A DNA stretch of 64,000 nucleotides from Simmondsia chinensis (GCA_018398585.1 JAGTTD010000006.1:3546501-3610500), one strand, 5' to 3'; counted from the stretch's first letter, positions 52,125 to 62,229 are shown. Made by a program: numbers and translations. Notes: generated by a model not told the origin, from the sequence alone.

Positions 52125-55100
52125 TTATATTAATCGGTCAGATAAACTAGGAAGTCGTCTAAAGAAGTTCAAACTAGTTGGAGGCATAGGGTCCCTAAAC
52201 ATGGGGTGGCGCAAAAAATAGAATCCTAGGGCTACTGCTACCATTTTTGGTGGGACGCTATAGAGGACAATCGTGATCATTAGACATATTCCTATGAATA
52301 GTTTGGTTGCTCTGGGGTCCCTCCAGCTGACTAGGGCCTGGATCCTCTCTCCTTGAGTTGCCAAGTCCCCAAGGACTGTTTGTACTCGAGCAGCGAGGAT
52401 TCGTAACCTGTCGTATCTGGCGCGGATGATTTCAGGTGGTTTCGAACTAGGGATGGTGTCGAATTCTTCGTCGAGCTCATCTGGGTCCACTGTCTCTGCT
52501 TGAGATAACCGGATGTCCATGCCTGTTGGTATCTTGGGTTTGAACCGGTAATACCATATGCCAATTAAGAAGATGTATAAGAACCCGGTTGGGACGATCA
52601 AATCCGGGTACCAAACAAGTACCAAGTATAGGATATGGACTAGAATGGTTGTAACGGGGTTTTTCCACCTCTTGATATCGCTTAACCATTTAGCTAAGCC
52701 GACTATCCAAGCAAGAACTGCCACAATTCGGAACCAGTTTACCTTGCTCCTTCTCATACTCCAATTGTGTGAATCTGCATCCAACATGTACCTCACTACC
52801 TCTGGCCTTAGTGGTGGTTCCGACCGTGCTAGCCAAGCTGCCACCATTTTGGTGGCGGCCCCTCGTAGAACCTCTTGTTGTGCTACTCCAAGCGGTCGAA
52901 GATAGTGCATTCTAGGCAACAATGGCTGCCCGTAAATCGCACACGTATCAGGCAACAATGATGGGCATACAAACCGAACTGCCAACTCAAGCTCACCCAT
53001 TTTTTTCAACCCAGTTCGAAGCAAAACCAACAAAGGATATGAATTAGTATACACTTTATTACTCTCTAATGTAGAAACTCGAATCCGGACTTTCCCAATC
53101 TTATAATCAGGCCATTCCTCTCTCGGATCTGCAAACATTCTCACGTTGTCAAACACTCCAATGGTTAGGACTGTGTACGGGTCATATACCTGCCATGTGT
53201 ATTGCTCATTCCAGCGTGGATCAAAACTATCTGTAATGGTTCTAGTCCGAACCCACTTTTTGCCATATTTTGCTACGCAATATGCATCTGTGGACCCCTT
53301 CCCCGGACCCTTCGGCTTCATTGGTAGGAGCCCTCGGGCCCCAAGGATCCCCAACTCCAAGATCCCAACAGGCGGCTTCCACAACTGCTTAGCCGTCGGC
53401 CGGTAATCACTGCACACATGTGCCGCCTCGTCAAGCACGTGATACCCTCCTTCTAAACATAGCCGTAGATGGATCCTCCCATTGTATGGCCCATATCCCT
53501 CCAACGTGAACCACTTGGATGCCACATAGCGCTCATCCAGCCGTTGTTCAATTGACGCAGCAGGGATTACGGTGCGGCCGAGAAGCATGGGATCTTTTCC
53601 TGTACGGTCTTCCACAAGGAGGATTAGCTGGTCCTCAAACGGTTCCGCTGCTACAAGGATGAGGTCTTCGTTCCAATGTACCTGTTCAGAAATTCATACG
53701 TGAGTCGAAATATACCCAATGCCTCAAGGGCTTCCGCCTACGCAGGGTCTGGGAGACGGATGTACGCAGCCTTCCCCCTTCAGAGTGTTAACCTGAAGAG
53801 AGGCTGTTTCTCAGTGCCCCCAACCTGAAGGTGAGGACTTCCCAGGAGGTCACCCATCCTGGTACTACTCTCGCTCAAGCACGCTTAACTTCGGAGTTGT
53901 AATAGGATCCGGTGACGGCATGTTGGTACCCTCTTTGGTTAATTTAAATTCATACATGAGTAATATTGCATTAATATTATGCTAGAGAAGAACTATTCCT
54001 TCTATTCTCAGTTGATTTTTGGATAGAATCTCATTTGAGCTTATATGTAGACCTTATATATACCAACTTCATGAGTTGAGCTTAAAACTCGATGAAATTT
54101 TGCTTGGTATGAGAGTAGGTCTAAGATTTTCGGTTCCAGCTGGTCCTTCTTTTATGACCCATCCCCACGAATGATAAATCTAAAATGAAATATGTCCTTT
54201 CCCGTGGCAAAAGTAAAGGTCCGAGGGAATGTCACAATCATATGTGAGACGAAGTCTTGAGAACATACATGTGTGTATAATCAAAATGTGACATGTTGGA
54301 GTTATAAGAAAAAAATCTAGGAAAATTTATTACATAGGTACCATGAGGTCTGGACATTCATCACTTAGATATTCTAACATATCAATATATACAATGAGAT
54401 ACCCCGAGATTTCAAAGTTTTGTCACTTAGGTGATACCCTAATTGATAAAATTTTGAACCTTCAGGATACGGGTGAAAAAATATTTAATCTTCGGAGTAC
54501 CTCATTGTATATATTGAAATATTGGGATATTTAGGTGATGAATTCTCAAATCTTATGGTACTTTAAATCATAAATTCCTAAAACTTTAATATGTAAATAT
54601 AGTGAAATTATCACTTAAGTACCCTAAGGTTTAAACATTTATCACCTAGGTATCCTGACATTTTAATATATATACAATATGGTACCATGAGTTTTGTATA
54701 TTTTATCACTTAGACATCTTAAAAGTTTCAAAATTTTAACAATCAAATGCCTTTGTGTCAAAATCCGATCGATTTTTGTAGAAAAATGCTATTTTAAACA
54801 CAATTTTGACAACATATTAATAGATTCATTAGAATTTGATTATTTTTTGCTTAGAAATGCGAAAGTAACACATGATTGTGGCATATTTATGTAGTTTACA
54901 TCAATATTCGATAAATATTTTATCAAAATTTGTAGAATTCTTTATGAAATATTGACATGACTTATTTATATTGTTGTATTCATGTATTATATCAATATTT
55001 TTTGTACAAAGTCGGTTAGGTTGTTATGAAAATTCATCAAAATACTGGTACTTAAGTGATAAAATATTTAAAAATTTAGGGTACCTCATTGCATGCACTA

Positions 55101-57981
55101 AAATGTCAAGATATCTAAATGATAGATGCTTAAATGGCAAGGTATATAAGTAATAATTTCACATAAATTTAATATCTACTCCGGTTAATGTCAAATAATT
55201 TCCCATATATCTAATATCCACTCCGTTTATCGTCAATTAGTTTTATTATTAAAATTTTTCCCAGAGAAGTAAGAAAAATGCTAGATTTCCTTCTTAAAGT
55301 TAGAAAAGTCTAGCAATTCATATTGAATTATATACAACAGATCAAGTGTCTCAAGGGCTCTCGCATAAGTAGGGTTTGGGAGGGGTGGATGTACGCAGCC
55401 TTACCCCTTCATTTAAGGTGTAACCCTGCCGAGAGGTTGTTTCCAAGGACCTCCAACCTTATAGGGTTGACAACACGAGAATTTCCCACGAGATTACCCA
55501 TTCTGGTACTACTCTCATCCAAGCACGCTTAACTTCAGAGTTCTAATAGAATCCGATGTCTTAATGTCTGGTAAATGAACAATTCATATTGAATTATATA
55601 AAACACTTAATTTTTGGGACTAAATGTTAACTGTATGTCCTTACGATTAAGTGAAATTTTATAGTACCGTGGCACTGTGGTGACTCATGGACCCGCGCCT
55701 TGTTCGGACGGATTGAAAAGCGAGTTGAGCTTTGACTCTGATCTCCGGCACGGTCAACGGCGGCAGATTCGCCGGCATGTGGAGGTCCTGCGCTTCGATC
55801 ACAGTCGCGCGTAGGTACCACAGCTTCGGTGACTGGTACACCTTCGAGCGAGTGTACGAAACTGCAGGCGCGTCTGAACACCTTGCATCAGGGAATGCCT
55901 CGTCGGCCTGAGTCCCAATCCATACCGCCAACTGGATCTCGCCAGAGATTCGATGCTCGGGATCCAATTTGCTGCCACCGCCTTCGAGGTGGTACCTGTT
56001 AAGGGCTTCACATGTGAGTCTTGTAAGAATTTCATATTTAAATAAAATCATTTGGTTACATGATGGAATCTCATTTTTGAGCTTGTACGTGTATCTCAAG
56101 GTGCCAACTTCATGGATTACGTCTAAGACAAACTAAATTTAACGTGGTATCAGATTCAGGTCGATGATTTGGAACTCTTATTACTCACAATGCATCCTTG
56201 TAAAGAGAGGTGTACTTGAGTTTGGTACCCCAAGGGTCTCTCTAGCGATTGTTGAATCCAATTGAATCGGAGAAGCAAGGGGTACAATTGAAGACACTGA
56301 TATGTGCAAAGCACTGTTAAGAACTCCACATGTAAGTTTAGTTGAATCTCATATTAGAGTTGTAAGAGTAAACAGTTTAATGGATAAGTTTAGTATATTA
56401 CTCAACCTAACGCTAATTAGCTTAAAAAAAAAAAAAATTCCCCAACTTGAATTTATATATGAACTTGTAGACTCCAACTTCGAGGGTTGGGTCTAAACAG
56501 CAACAACAATAACCATCAAGTGCTTCATAGAAACTCTCACCACAGAAAGTCTTGAAGGTAAGATATACACAATCTTACTTTTACGAGGTGTTACTCCAGA
56601 GAGCCTCTTGTTTTCGAGGGATGGTCGAGCCTAAAGCTATGGTAAAACAACAAAACAACAATAAAAACCGAGGCACATCTCTAGAATTAGCATAAAGGCA
56701 CGGTAAAATTTAACAGTACCATTGCGGGGCCAATGGACTATCCGGCGGATCTCTCACAGGAACATCCGACAGATCAAAGCAAACGCCGCCGAGAAACCGT
56801 TCCAACGGCGCGTCCCAAACGGAGATCTCCAAAGTTCCCCCGGCGCCACCGTGACCACCGCCGCCGGCGTCGGCGGTTTTGTTCTGCGCTAGGGCAAAGA
56901 CCTGGTGCCATTCCGGATTCTCCGGCGAATCACCGGGACGGTAAATCAACGGCTCGGATCGAATAAAGTGGTGCGACCATCGGATCTTGACGAACGGACT
57001 CTCATTCATCGCGATTCCGCGCGCTTTCACGATTCGTACGAACAAGTATCGCATCGGTTCGACGAGATCGAAGGCGGTTATCTTCTCTGATTCACCGTTG
57101 CTTTTGCCGGCGATGATCCTCGGTGATAAATCGCCGTTCGATTGTCTCAAAGCCCTAGATCTTTCTCTTTCGATCGGAAATCTCCTCATCTCAGGCGGTG
57201 GCGGCATCATATGGGCTTCCGGGGGCGGCATTTGCATCTCACGCTCCGGTGGGTGTGGATACGGCGGCTGAGGGTAGTGATTATGCTGGTGAGTCGCCGA
57301 CGTAACCATTGGCTGATGCGGATGGGGCGGTGGCATCTCTTCAACCACCGGTGGTAATCCAGCGTCTTGCCCAACCTCGGTAGGCATAGGAACCTCCATA
57401 ACTCTTACCTCCTCACGCCGGCTCTCCGGCGGAATCTCCATTGGAATCGTCGGAATCTCCGGTTGCGGAGGCGGAGGCTCTCCAGCATCCTCAAAAATCT
57501 CATCAAAATAGCAAATTCTCAGGCCAATCTCACCCCTAACCCAGCTGAACACACTCTTCTTCTCCAATGGAAAGTACACTAGCCCTTCATCGCCTCTCCT
57601 TGCAAACTGTGAGCCGTACAATTTTACCCTCCCCAGAAAGTGATTCTTCCTTGCATTGCCACTACACATGCGCTTATCATTGTAAACCTCAACATTGAGC
57701 TCTTCATAATCCATTGTGTTCGGGTCAGACACCAGAAACTCAAGCGCTTCGTTCCATACTGGGTTCAAGTCCCTGTACTTGGTGGAGGTCCGCTGCCGTT
57801 GGCCATCAAAGTCCACCATCACGTAGGGGCTTGAAGTTCCTGCTCCATCTTTGGGAAGCAAGTCCCGGGCTTCAATTACTTCAACAACTAGCTTTCTGAC
57901 AAGCCTTTGCTGCATTGGTGGTGGTTGTGGTGGTGGCCGTGGCTGCTGCAGTGGGTGGTGCGGCGGCGCTGGTGATGTCAT
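52125..57981 (-). CDS. QKY: QUIRKY-like MCTP (multiple C2 domains, transmembrane)
   Basis: ER/plasmodesma-associated C2 protein; Arabidopsis QUIRKY (MCTP15) acts with the receptor kinase STRUBBELIG in tissue morphogenesis. Exons (minus): 57,981-56,720; 55,995-55,668; 53,681-52,125, giving 1,048 aa (Arabidopsis QKY about 1,080). C2A spans about 28-150 (VVEVIEARDLLPKDG; NPVWNEALEF). A Pro/His-rich linker covers about 165-300, C2B starts at 308, C2C lies at about 470-600 and C2D starts at 633 (ILELGILGARGLLP). The PRT_C membrane region is at about 835-1,048 with hydrophobic segments RIVAVLAWIVGLAKW, ILVHILYLVLVWYPDLIVP and LFIGICLMITIVLYSV. It ends LPSLSDRLI as in QKY. Splicing at both introns restores the family sequence (APQWYHLEG; HSATVHWNED). 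Both introns coincide with TRIM insertions (see findings). I recall Arabidopsis QKY as intronless. Confidence 0.95.
53706..53945 (-). mobile_element. 5S-headed SINE, copy j (at a splice acceptor)
   Basis: Full length. AAATTCATACGTGAGT (53,690-53,705) and AAATTCATACATGAGT (53,946-53,961) form a 16-bp TSD with one mismatch, inside the TRIM LTR. On the gene strand the SINE 3' end lies 23 nt upstream of the exon 3 acceptor AG (53,683-53,682), so the TSD occupies the branch-point/pyrimidine interval. Confidence 0.92.
54318..55165. mobile_element. 'Tcacttaggtacc' MITE
   Basis: Left arm 'taggtaccatgaggtctgg' and repeated phrases 'atcacttagatatt', 'gagataccccgagattt', 'caagatatctaaatgata' match elements at 61,511-61,992 and about 16,620-17,225. 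It is inserted in the TRIM of intron 2. The ends are approximate. Confidence 0.5.
55335..55579 (-). mobile_element. 5S-headed SINE, copy k, perfect 21-bp TSD
   Basis: A perfect 21-bp direct repeat (55,314-55,334 and 55,580-55,600; core TTCATATTGAATTATATA) flanks a slightly decayed full-length copy: tail 'caagggctctcgcataagta', 'cagccttaccccttca', then head 'acttcagagttctaataga'. It sits in intron 2 of the QUIRKY-like gene. Confidence 0.9.
55997..56715 (+). mobile_element. TRIM insertion forming intron 1 of the QUIRKY-like gene
   Basis: 719-bp non-coding LTR element, antisense to the gene. Left LTR 55,997-56,144 (TGTTAAGGGCTTCACATGTG ... AAATTTAACG), PBS TGGTATCAGA at 56,145-56,154, about 160 bp of internal DNA, right LTR 56,315-56,715 (TGTTAAGAACTCCACATGTA ... 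AAAATTTAACA) interrupted by a SINE/RTE tail remnant (about 56,497-56,640). The TSD GTACC is at 55,992-55,996 and 56,716-56,720. On the coding strand the donor is G|GTAC inside one TSD copy, and the acceptor is LTR 'AACA' plus the G of the other copy. Confidence 0.85.
56497..56640 (-). mobile_element. RTE/SINE tail remnant inside intron 1 TRIM
   Basis: 'cagcaacaacaataacc' (inverted TTG tail), then 'ggtaagatatacacaatctt', 'cagagagcctcttgttttcg'. It matches the degenerate inverse of the RTE-type tail. No 5S head is seen. Confidence 0.55.
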
Positions 57982-57989
57982 GCTGTCAT
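57978..57989 (-). promoter_or_regulatory. uORF overlapping the QUIRKY-like start
   Basis: ATG ACA GCA TGA: a three-codon uORF whose TGA overlaps the main ATG as ATGA. A ribosome ending there could restart at the main ATG. The frame belongs to a longer ATG-poor open stretch in the leader. Confidence 0.45.
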
Positions 57990-58560
57990 TTTCAGCAGAA
58001 AGCTAAATTCTTCAAATGGGGTTTGAATTTGGTGGTACACTGTCGGACCCTGCTTTGCCGAGAGTCTCTTTGAAGCGCAGGATTGTTGTTCTTGTTGGGG
58101 TTTGAATATGGTGTGCCCTCTTAGACGCTGCTTTCGTGGGAGTCTCTTTGAGATACTGAGTTGTTGTTGTTGTTGTTCTTGGGGGTTGTTTGAATTTGGT
58201 GGGGATTGAATGGAGATGGCCTTTGATGGCGGAAGAAGAAGAGGAAAAAGGAGGGACGAGAGAGAGAGAGAGGTAAATGCCAATATGCTCAGCTCTGTTC
58301 TTTAATTTGACATGAAATTGTTTTTATGATGTTGTGATATTGTGTTTTGTGATGTTTCTTATGTGATTTTGGGAATCTGTGCTGAGAATTTTGAGGTGGG
58401 AATGTGTGTTCTCTGGGGGGTGAGAATTGGGATTGGATGCTATTCTTCTCGAGAAGGTTTGTTGTTTGCTTTGCATGCTTATATTCCCCCTTTTTTGGGG
58501 GGCTAGGTTTCCCTCCTTTTTGGTTTTGTAATCTAATCAGCATTGATCCTGGTTGATTTC
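57990..58560 (-). promoter_or_regulatory. Leader and promoter zone of the QUIRKY-like gene
   Basis: CT-rich on the gene strand, with a (GA)n run at 58,260-58,272 (plus strand). No convincing TATA box within 300 nt of the ATG. Frames here end at the uORF and look compositional. Confidence 0.4.
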
Positions 58561-58675
58561 CTTTTATATATTATAGTACTTGATTAATTATTAATGTTTT
58601 GCTTTTCTATACAGTTTAAGATTTTATAATTTGGAGCTGTCTGGTGCTGTTCTTCCCCCAGATTATGTTGTGGAA

Positions 58676-58676
58676 C

Positions 58677-58702
<26 letters not shown>
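58676..58702. repeat. Poly(A) tract
   Basis: Run of about 27 A without a recognisable retroposon body upstream. Confidence 0.85.
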
Positions 58703-58708
<6 letters not shown>

Positions 58709-58839
58709 CAAAGGTTGGTAGTAATAGGAAAAACATTGCTTTAATCCTTCATCTGAGAATTAGAATTTGAGGCAGAATCTAGCATTGATGGAAGGATTTG
58801 GGCTTAGTTTTAGGATCTTGAATTGGTGGAGGATTCGAG

Positions 58840-59125
58840 ATTTGACAATAACAACAATAACAAAAAACCCAATGTTTGAAAGGCTCCCACTAAAGCAGTG
58901 TCTAGGAAAAATTTGATTTATGTTACGAGGACAAAAAGAATGCAAAAACTTTTGTAGGTTGAGAAGATTTGTGGTTGGTTTAGAATGTTTCTCTACATTA
59001 TGCTTTAGTGGATATTGAATTTCTGTATCATAGCAAGCATTTCCCTAGTTCTTAGGACATCGCCCATCTATGCTATTCTCTCGTGAGCACTCTTTGACTT
59101 TGGATTTCCATAGGATACGTGTTTA
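58840..59125 (-). mobile_element. 5S-headed SINE, copy l (heavily decayed)
   Basis: The tail block 'aggctcccactaaagcagtg' (58,881) and a mutated 5S head 'catcgcccatctatgctatt' ... 'ctttggatttccataggat' (59,061-59,115) lie at the right spacing and order for a minus-strand copy. The middle is not recognisable. Confidence 0.5.
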
Positions 59126-59129
59126 AACT

Positions 59130-59540
59130 TGGACTTCGAGAGTTGGCCAAATTGACCTTCGATCAATGCAAACAGATTAGACAAAACAAATTAGATAAAC
59201 GTTTTATACTGGTGATTAACTTTTCAATGAAATGCTTTTCTTTATCCAAGCAGTTATCTCTGGAGCCCATAATTAAACCAGCCTAGATATAAACCATAAT
59301 TCATCATCCCTATATGTCTCACATGGGAAGATTGACCGAAACGCCTCACTTCGCTTAGTCTTATACCCACAAGCCTTGATGCCTGTGCAGGTATATGATT
59401 CCACTCTACCTCTCAATCTCAGCCATGAAGCTTTCCCCCCCTTTTTTTTGTCAAAAGTGACCTCAACATTTTAAATAAAGTTTAAGTACAAAGCATCTCT
59501 TTTCTTGTGCCAGGGCCCCCCTTATTCTTATGTTCACTTT
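59130..59540. other. Intergenic, no gene seen
   Basis: Unassigned sequence between repeats. Confidence 0.45.
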
Positions 59541-59544
59541 GTCA

Positions 59545-59760
59545 AACCTTCTTGTTTGGTTTCATGTTTTTGTTTACAATTTTTGTCTTTGAGAAATCAA
59601 AAAGACATTTTTTTAATGTTGTTTTTCTATTCTCAGTTTTATTTGGACTGGGAAAATACTGAAAACAAAGGCCAAAAAACCAGAAAAATGGTTTGTAAAA
59701 CCTAATTTTGAGTTTCTCAAATCAAAAGCTGCATACAGAAAACGATACCAAACATTAGCT
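59545..59760. mobile_element. Inverted-repeat MITE (35.7-kb family, diverged)
   Basis: 'cttgtttggtttcatg' and inverted 'gataccaaacattag', with inner 'gagtttctcaaatcaaaag', resemble the element at 60,258-60,472. Confidence 0.45.
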
Positions 59761-59812
59761 TTTTTGGGATAATATTTGGAGCTTAGCTCATGTTGAATAA
59801 GCCATTTAGTTC

Positions 59813-59955
59813 TACAACAACAACAACAAAAAACCCAGTGCCTCCAAGGGCTCCCGCCAAAAGCGGGGTTTGGGGAGGGTAGATGTACGCAGCCTTCCCC
59901 CTTCAGGGGGCTACCCTGAAGGGAGGCTGTTTCCGAGGACCCTCAGTCTAAAAAG
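59813..59955 (-). mobile_element. 5S-headed SINE, copy m (tail only)
   Basis: The inverted (TTG)n tail 'acaacaacaacaacaaaaaa' is followed by the well-preserved RTE-like tail ('gggctcccgccaaaagcggg', 'cagccttcccccttcagggg', 'gggaggctgtttccgagg'), then stops. No 5S head. It could be a 5'-truncated SINE or a very short RTE end. Confidence 0.75.
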
Positions 59956-60257
59956 TTGGTCTGCATCCATCAGCCAAAGACCTTTTCGTACCTTTTCTCT
60001 ATCCTTTAACAAAATCTTATCTTTGTTGTGGTTTGTCTCAGGTTGAAAATGTTCGTCTGATTACTGAGTTACCTGTAGTAAGATCCGGATGCTTAGCATT
60101 ATAAATAGAGCCATGTATCTTTATCCAAGTGACTATTTTGATAATTGAGTATTTCCATGTAGGCCTGGTGTGTCCTACATCAGAATGCAGAACTGCAGCA
60201 GCATGCTTTTTCAACCGTTTGAAAATTAGTGAGCTCTACTGTTTGAAAATACTTCAA

Positions 60258-60472
60258 GGGCTTATTTAGAATCGTTTTCTATTTATAGTTTTTGATTTTT
60301 AGAAACTAAAATCCAAGTTTGAAGATGATTTTTTCCTTGTTTTCTTTGCCCGGTTTCAGCATTGCTAAATTTAGGTAGAAAGTGAAGATAAAAAATAAGA
60401 AACAAAATCGTTTTCAAAAATATGATTTTTAGTTTCTATAATCCAGAAATTATAACCAAATAGGCCTTACAT
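60258..60472. mobile_element. Inverted-repeat MITE (35.7-kb family)
   Basis: The left arm 'gggcttatttagaatcg', 'tttgatttttagaaacta' and the inverted right arm 'tagtttctataatccag', 'accaaataggcctta' give long imperfect TIRs. Confidence 0.65.
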
Positions 60473-60540
60473 GATGCCAAAAACTATTGAAGCATAATAT
60501 TTTAGAACAAAGAAAATGCTATGTGCTAACTAAAACATTG

Positions 60541-60652
60541 AGGTATACTTTTCTAGTGTTTAAAGACGTTAGTGGATGAGACCGGGAAGATTGATGAGGT
60601 ATACTTTTCCAGTGTTTAAAGATGTTAGTGGATGAGACCGGGAAGATTGAAC
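60541..60652. repeat. 56-bp tandem duplication
   Basis: AGGTATACTTTTC starts at 60,541 and 60,597. The two units differ at a few sites ('gacgttag' versus 'gatgttag'). Confidence 0.85.
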
Positions 60653-60659
60653 CCACCAT

Positions 60660-61505
60660 ATAAAAGTTCCCTTTTCAAGTTATATAATTAGCCAACAATG
60701 TAAAAGTTCTGCCTAAATAGGTACTCTTTCTTACCCAAATGATTGAACCAAATGGTTGAATTTTGTTTCTGTTGAGTTTGATATGCGTTTCAAACATATG
60801 AATATGACTTTGAAATGCTAAATTCAAGTTACAACACATTGTAAAAATAGTGAGAAGCATCTTTTGTAGTGGGATGGCCATTTCCTTACTAAATATAGGA
60901 GAGCCTAAAACTTATATTCTAAGTCACCTGTTGTTGGATCATGCTTTGCAAATGTTGTTTATCAGTAAATTCCACGTACTGTGTTACATTCTCCTGCAAT
61001 CAAAGTTTATGAAATCACTATTTGGAGGAAAAAATTTTACAAATTGATCCAAATAGTGATAATTAGCCATCGTTTCTGTGTTTGTAACCATGACTAGGTG
61101 GAGTCGCCCCCTCCCTCTATTTTGTATGCTTTTATGCTTCATAGAAATGGTTAGCTTCGTGTTTGGGCTAGTCCAAACTCCAAACCCATCTTCTCTTATA
61201 TCTCCACCATATCTCAGCTCCTTGCTTTTTATTTTCCTTTTCCTTTTTTTTGTACTTTCTTCTATTTTTCTGTCTAGCAAAGGTGGTCTTTGAATTCTCA
61301 AAGGGTCGGCTGAAATGATAAGACACTTGAACTTAAAGCTTCAATTTTGGGGTCTAAATTCAACCATTGGATGCAATAATTCCTTGGGAGCAATTCAAGA
61401 GTCTATAACCTAACTTACCCTTGAGTAAGTAGAAAAACTTCTAAGTTGCCAGTAAATGCAACCGGAGGATTAGTTGAGGTGTGTGCAAGTTGGTCCAGAT
61501 GCCCG
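60660..61505. other. Intergenic, no supported gene
   Basis: A 71-codon hydrophobic frame at 61,078-61,293 (plus) has no recognisable family and lies in T/C-rich DNA. I do not call it. Confidence 0.4.
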
Positions 61506-61510
61506 GTTAA

Positions 61511-61992
61511 ATAAAAGGAAAATTATCACTTAGGTACCTTGAGGTTTGGATATTTTAGCGCCCAAGTACTTCTTGTTGGAATTTGATAAATTTTTATATG
61601 AAATTGACCAACTTTATACATAAAAATGCATATATGGTACATAATTAAGATAATATATATAAGTCATGCTAATTTTCAGCAAAAAAACAGCAAAAATTCA
61701 TAGAATGTTAATGTAAAACCCAAGTATTGCCGAAATCATGTGTCATGTTAGCATCTTTTGGGCAAAAAATATCAAATTCTAATGAAAATACTAATATATT
61801 GTTGGAATCATATTCCATAGTAGCATTTTCCAACAAAAATATATCAGATTTCAACAAAAGAGTACATGATTGATAAAATTTAAAACTTTAGGGGACCTGA
61901 CTAATAAAATGTCTTAACCTTAAGGTACTCCATTGTATATATTAAAACGTTAAGATCATAGGTGATAAATGGTCAAAACCAAGGTTGACCAT
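61511..61992. mobile_element. 'Tcacttaggtacc' MITE, copy 2
   Basis: The left arm 'ggaaaattatcacttaggta' and right arm 'ataggtgataaatggtc' are roughly inverted. Shared phrases 'gcatcttttgggcaaaaa' and 'ggtactccattgtatat' tie it to 54,318-55,165. Confidence 0.55.
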
Positions 61993-62010
61993 GAAGATGA
62001 CATCTGTGCT

Positions 62011-62210
62011 CTATCCACCAAAAAATGCTGAAGAAGCTCCTTGTTTACACTTTCTCGCCATGTCATTGTCTAGTTGGGTATAGAAGGTAGTAATACTCTT
62101 AGTGGATGTGTGGACTAATAGCATCTGATCCTCTACAGATAAAAAGTGTTCTTTTAGCTGATGCTTAGTTTCTTTCGTTTTGTTCCACTCAACGTCTTTT
62201 TTCTTTATTA
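62011..62210 (-). CDS. Possible exon or old coding fragment, unknown
   Basis: The minus strand frame ends HLLVHTSTKS-like / TTFYTQLDNDMARKCKQGAS and stops at 62,011. The sequence has protein-like composition, but I do not recognise it. It starts at the SINE boundary near 62,213, so any upstream part is interrupted. It could be an exon of an off-window minus-strand gene, or chance. Confidence 0.22.
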
Positions 62211-62229
62211 TCTTGTTGTTGGCATTAAG

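Larger units (their letters stand above)
53683..55663 (+). mobile_element. TRIM insertion forming intron 2 of the QUIRKY-like gene
   Basis: The element is antisense to the gene, between GTACC TSDs at 53,678-53,682 and 55,664-55,668. The left LTR (53,683-54,103, interrupted by SINE copy j) starts TGTTCAGAAATTCATACGTG, matching TGTTAAGGGCTTCACATGTG of the intron 1 copy, and holds 'tatatgtagacc', 'accaacttcatgagttgag' and 'gatgaaatttt'. A PBS-like TGGTATGAGA follows at 54,105. The right LTR is badly eroded: 'gacatgttggagttataag' near 54,290 and the end 'aagtgaaattttata'. A MITE (54,318-55,165) and SINE copy k are also inserted. It coincides with the intron apart from 1-4 bp of TSD at each side. 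Confidence 0.75.

Noticed and set aside
58289..58543. 84-codon minus-strand frame upstream of the QUIRKY-like gene
   Set aside because: Low-complexity Lys/Gln/Pro composition in the promoter zone. No family recognised.
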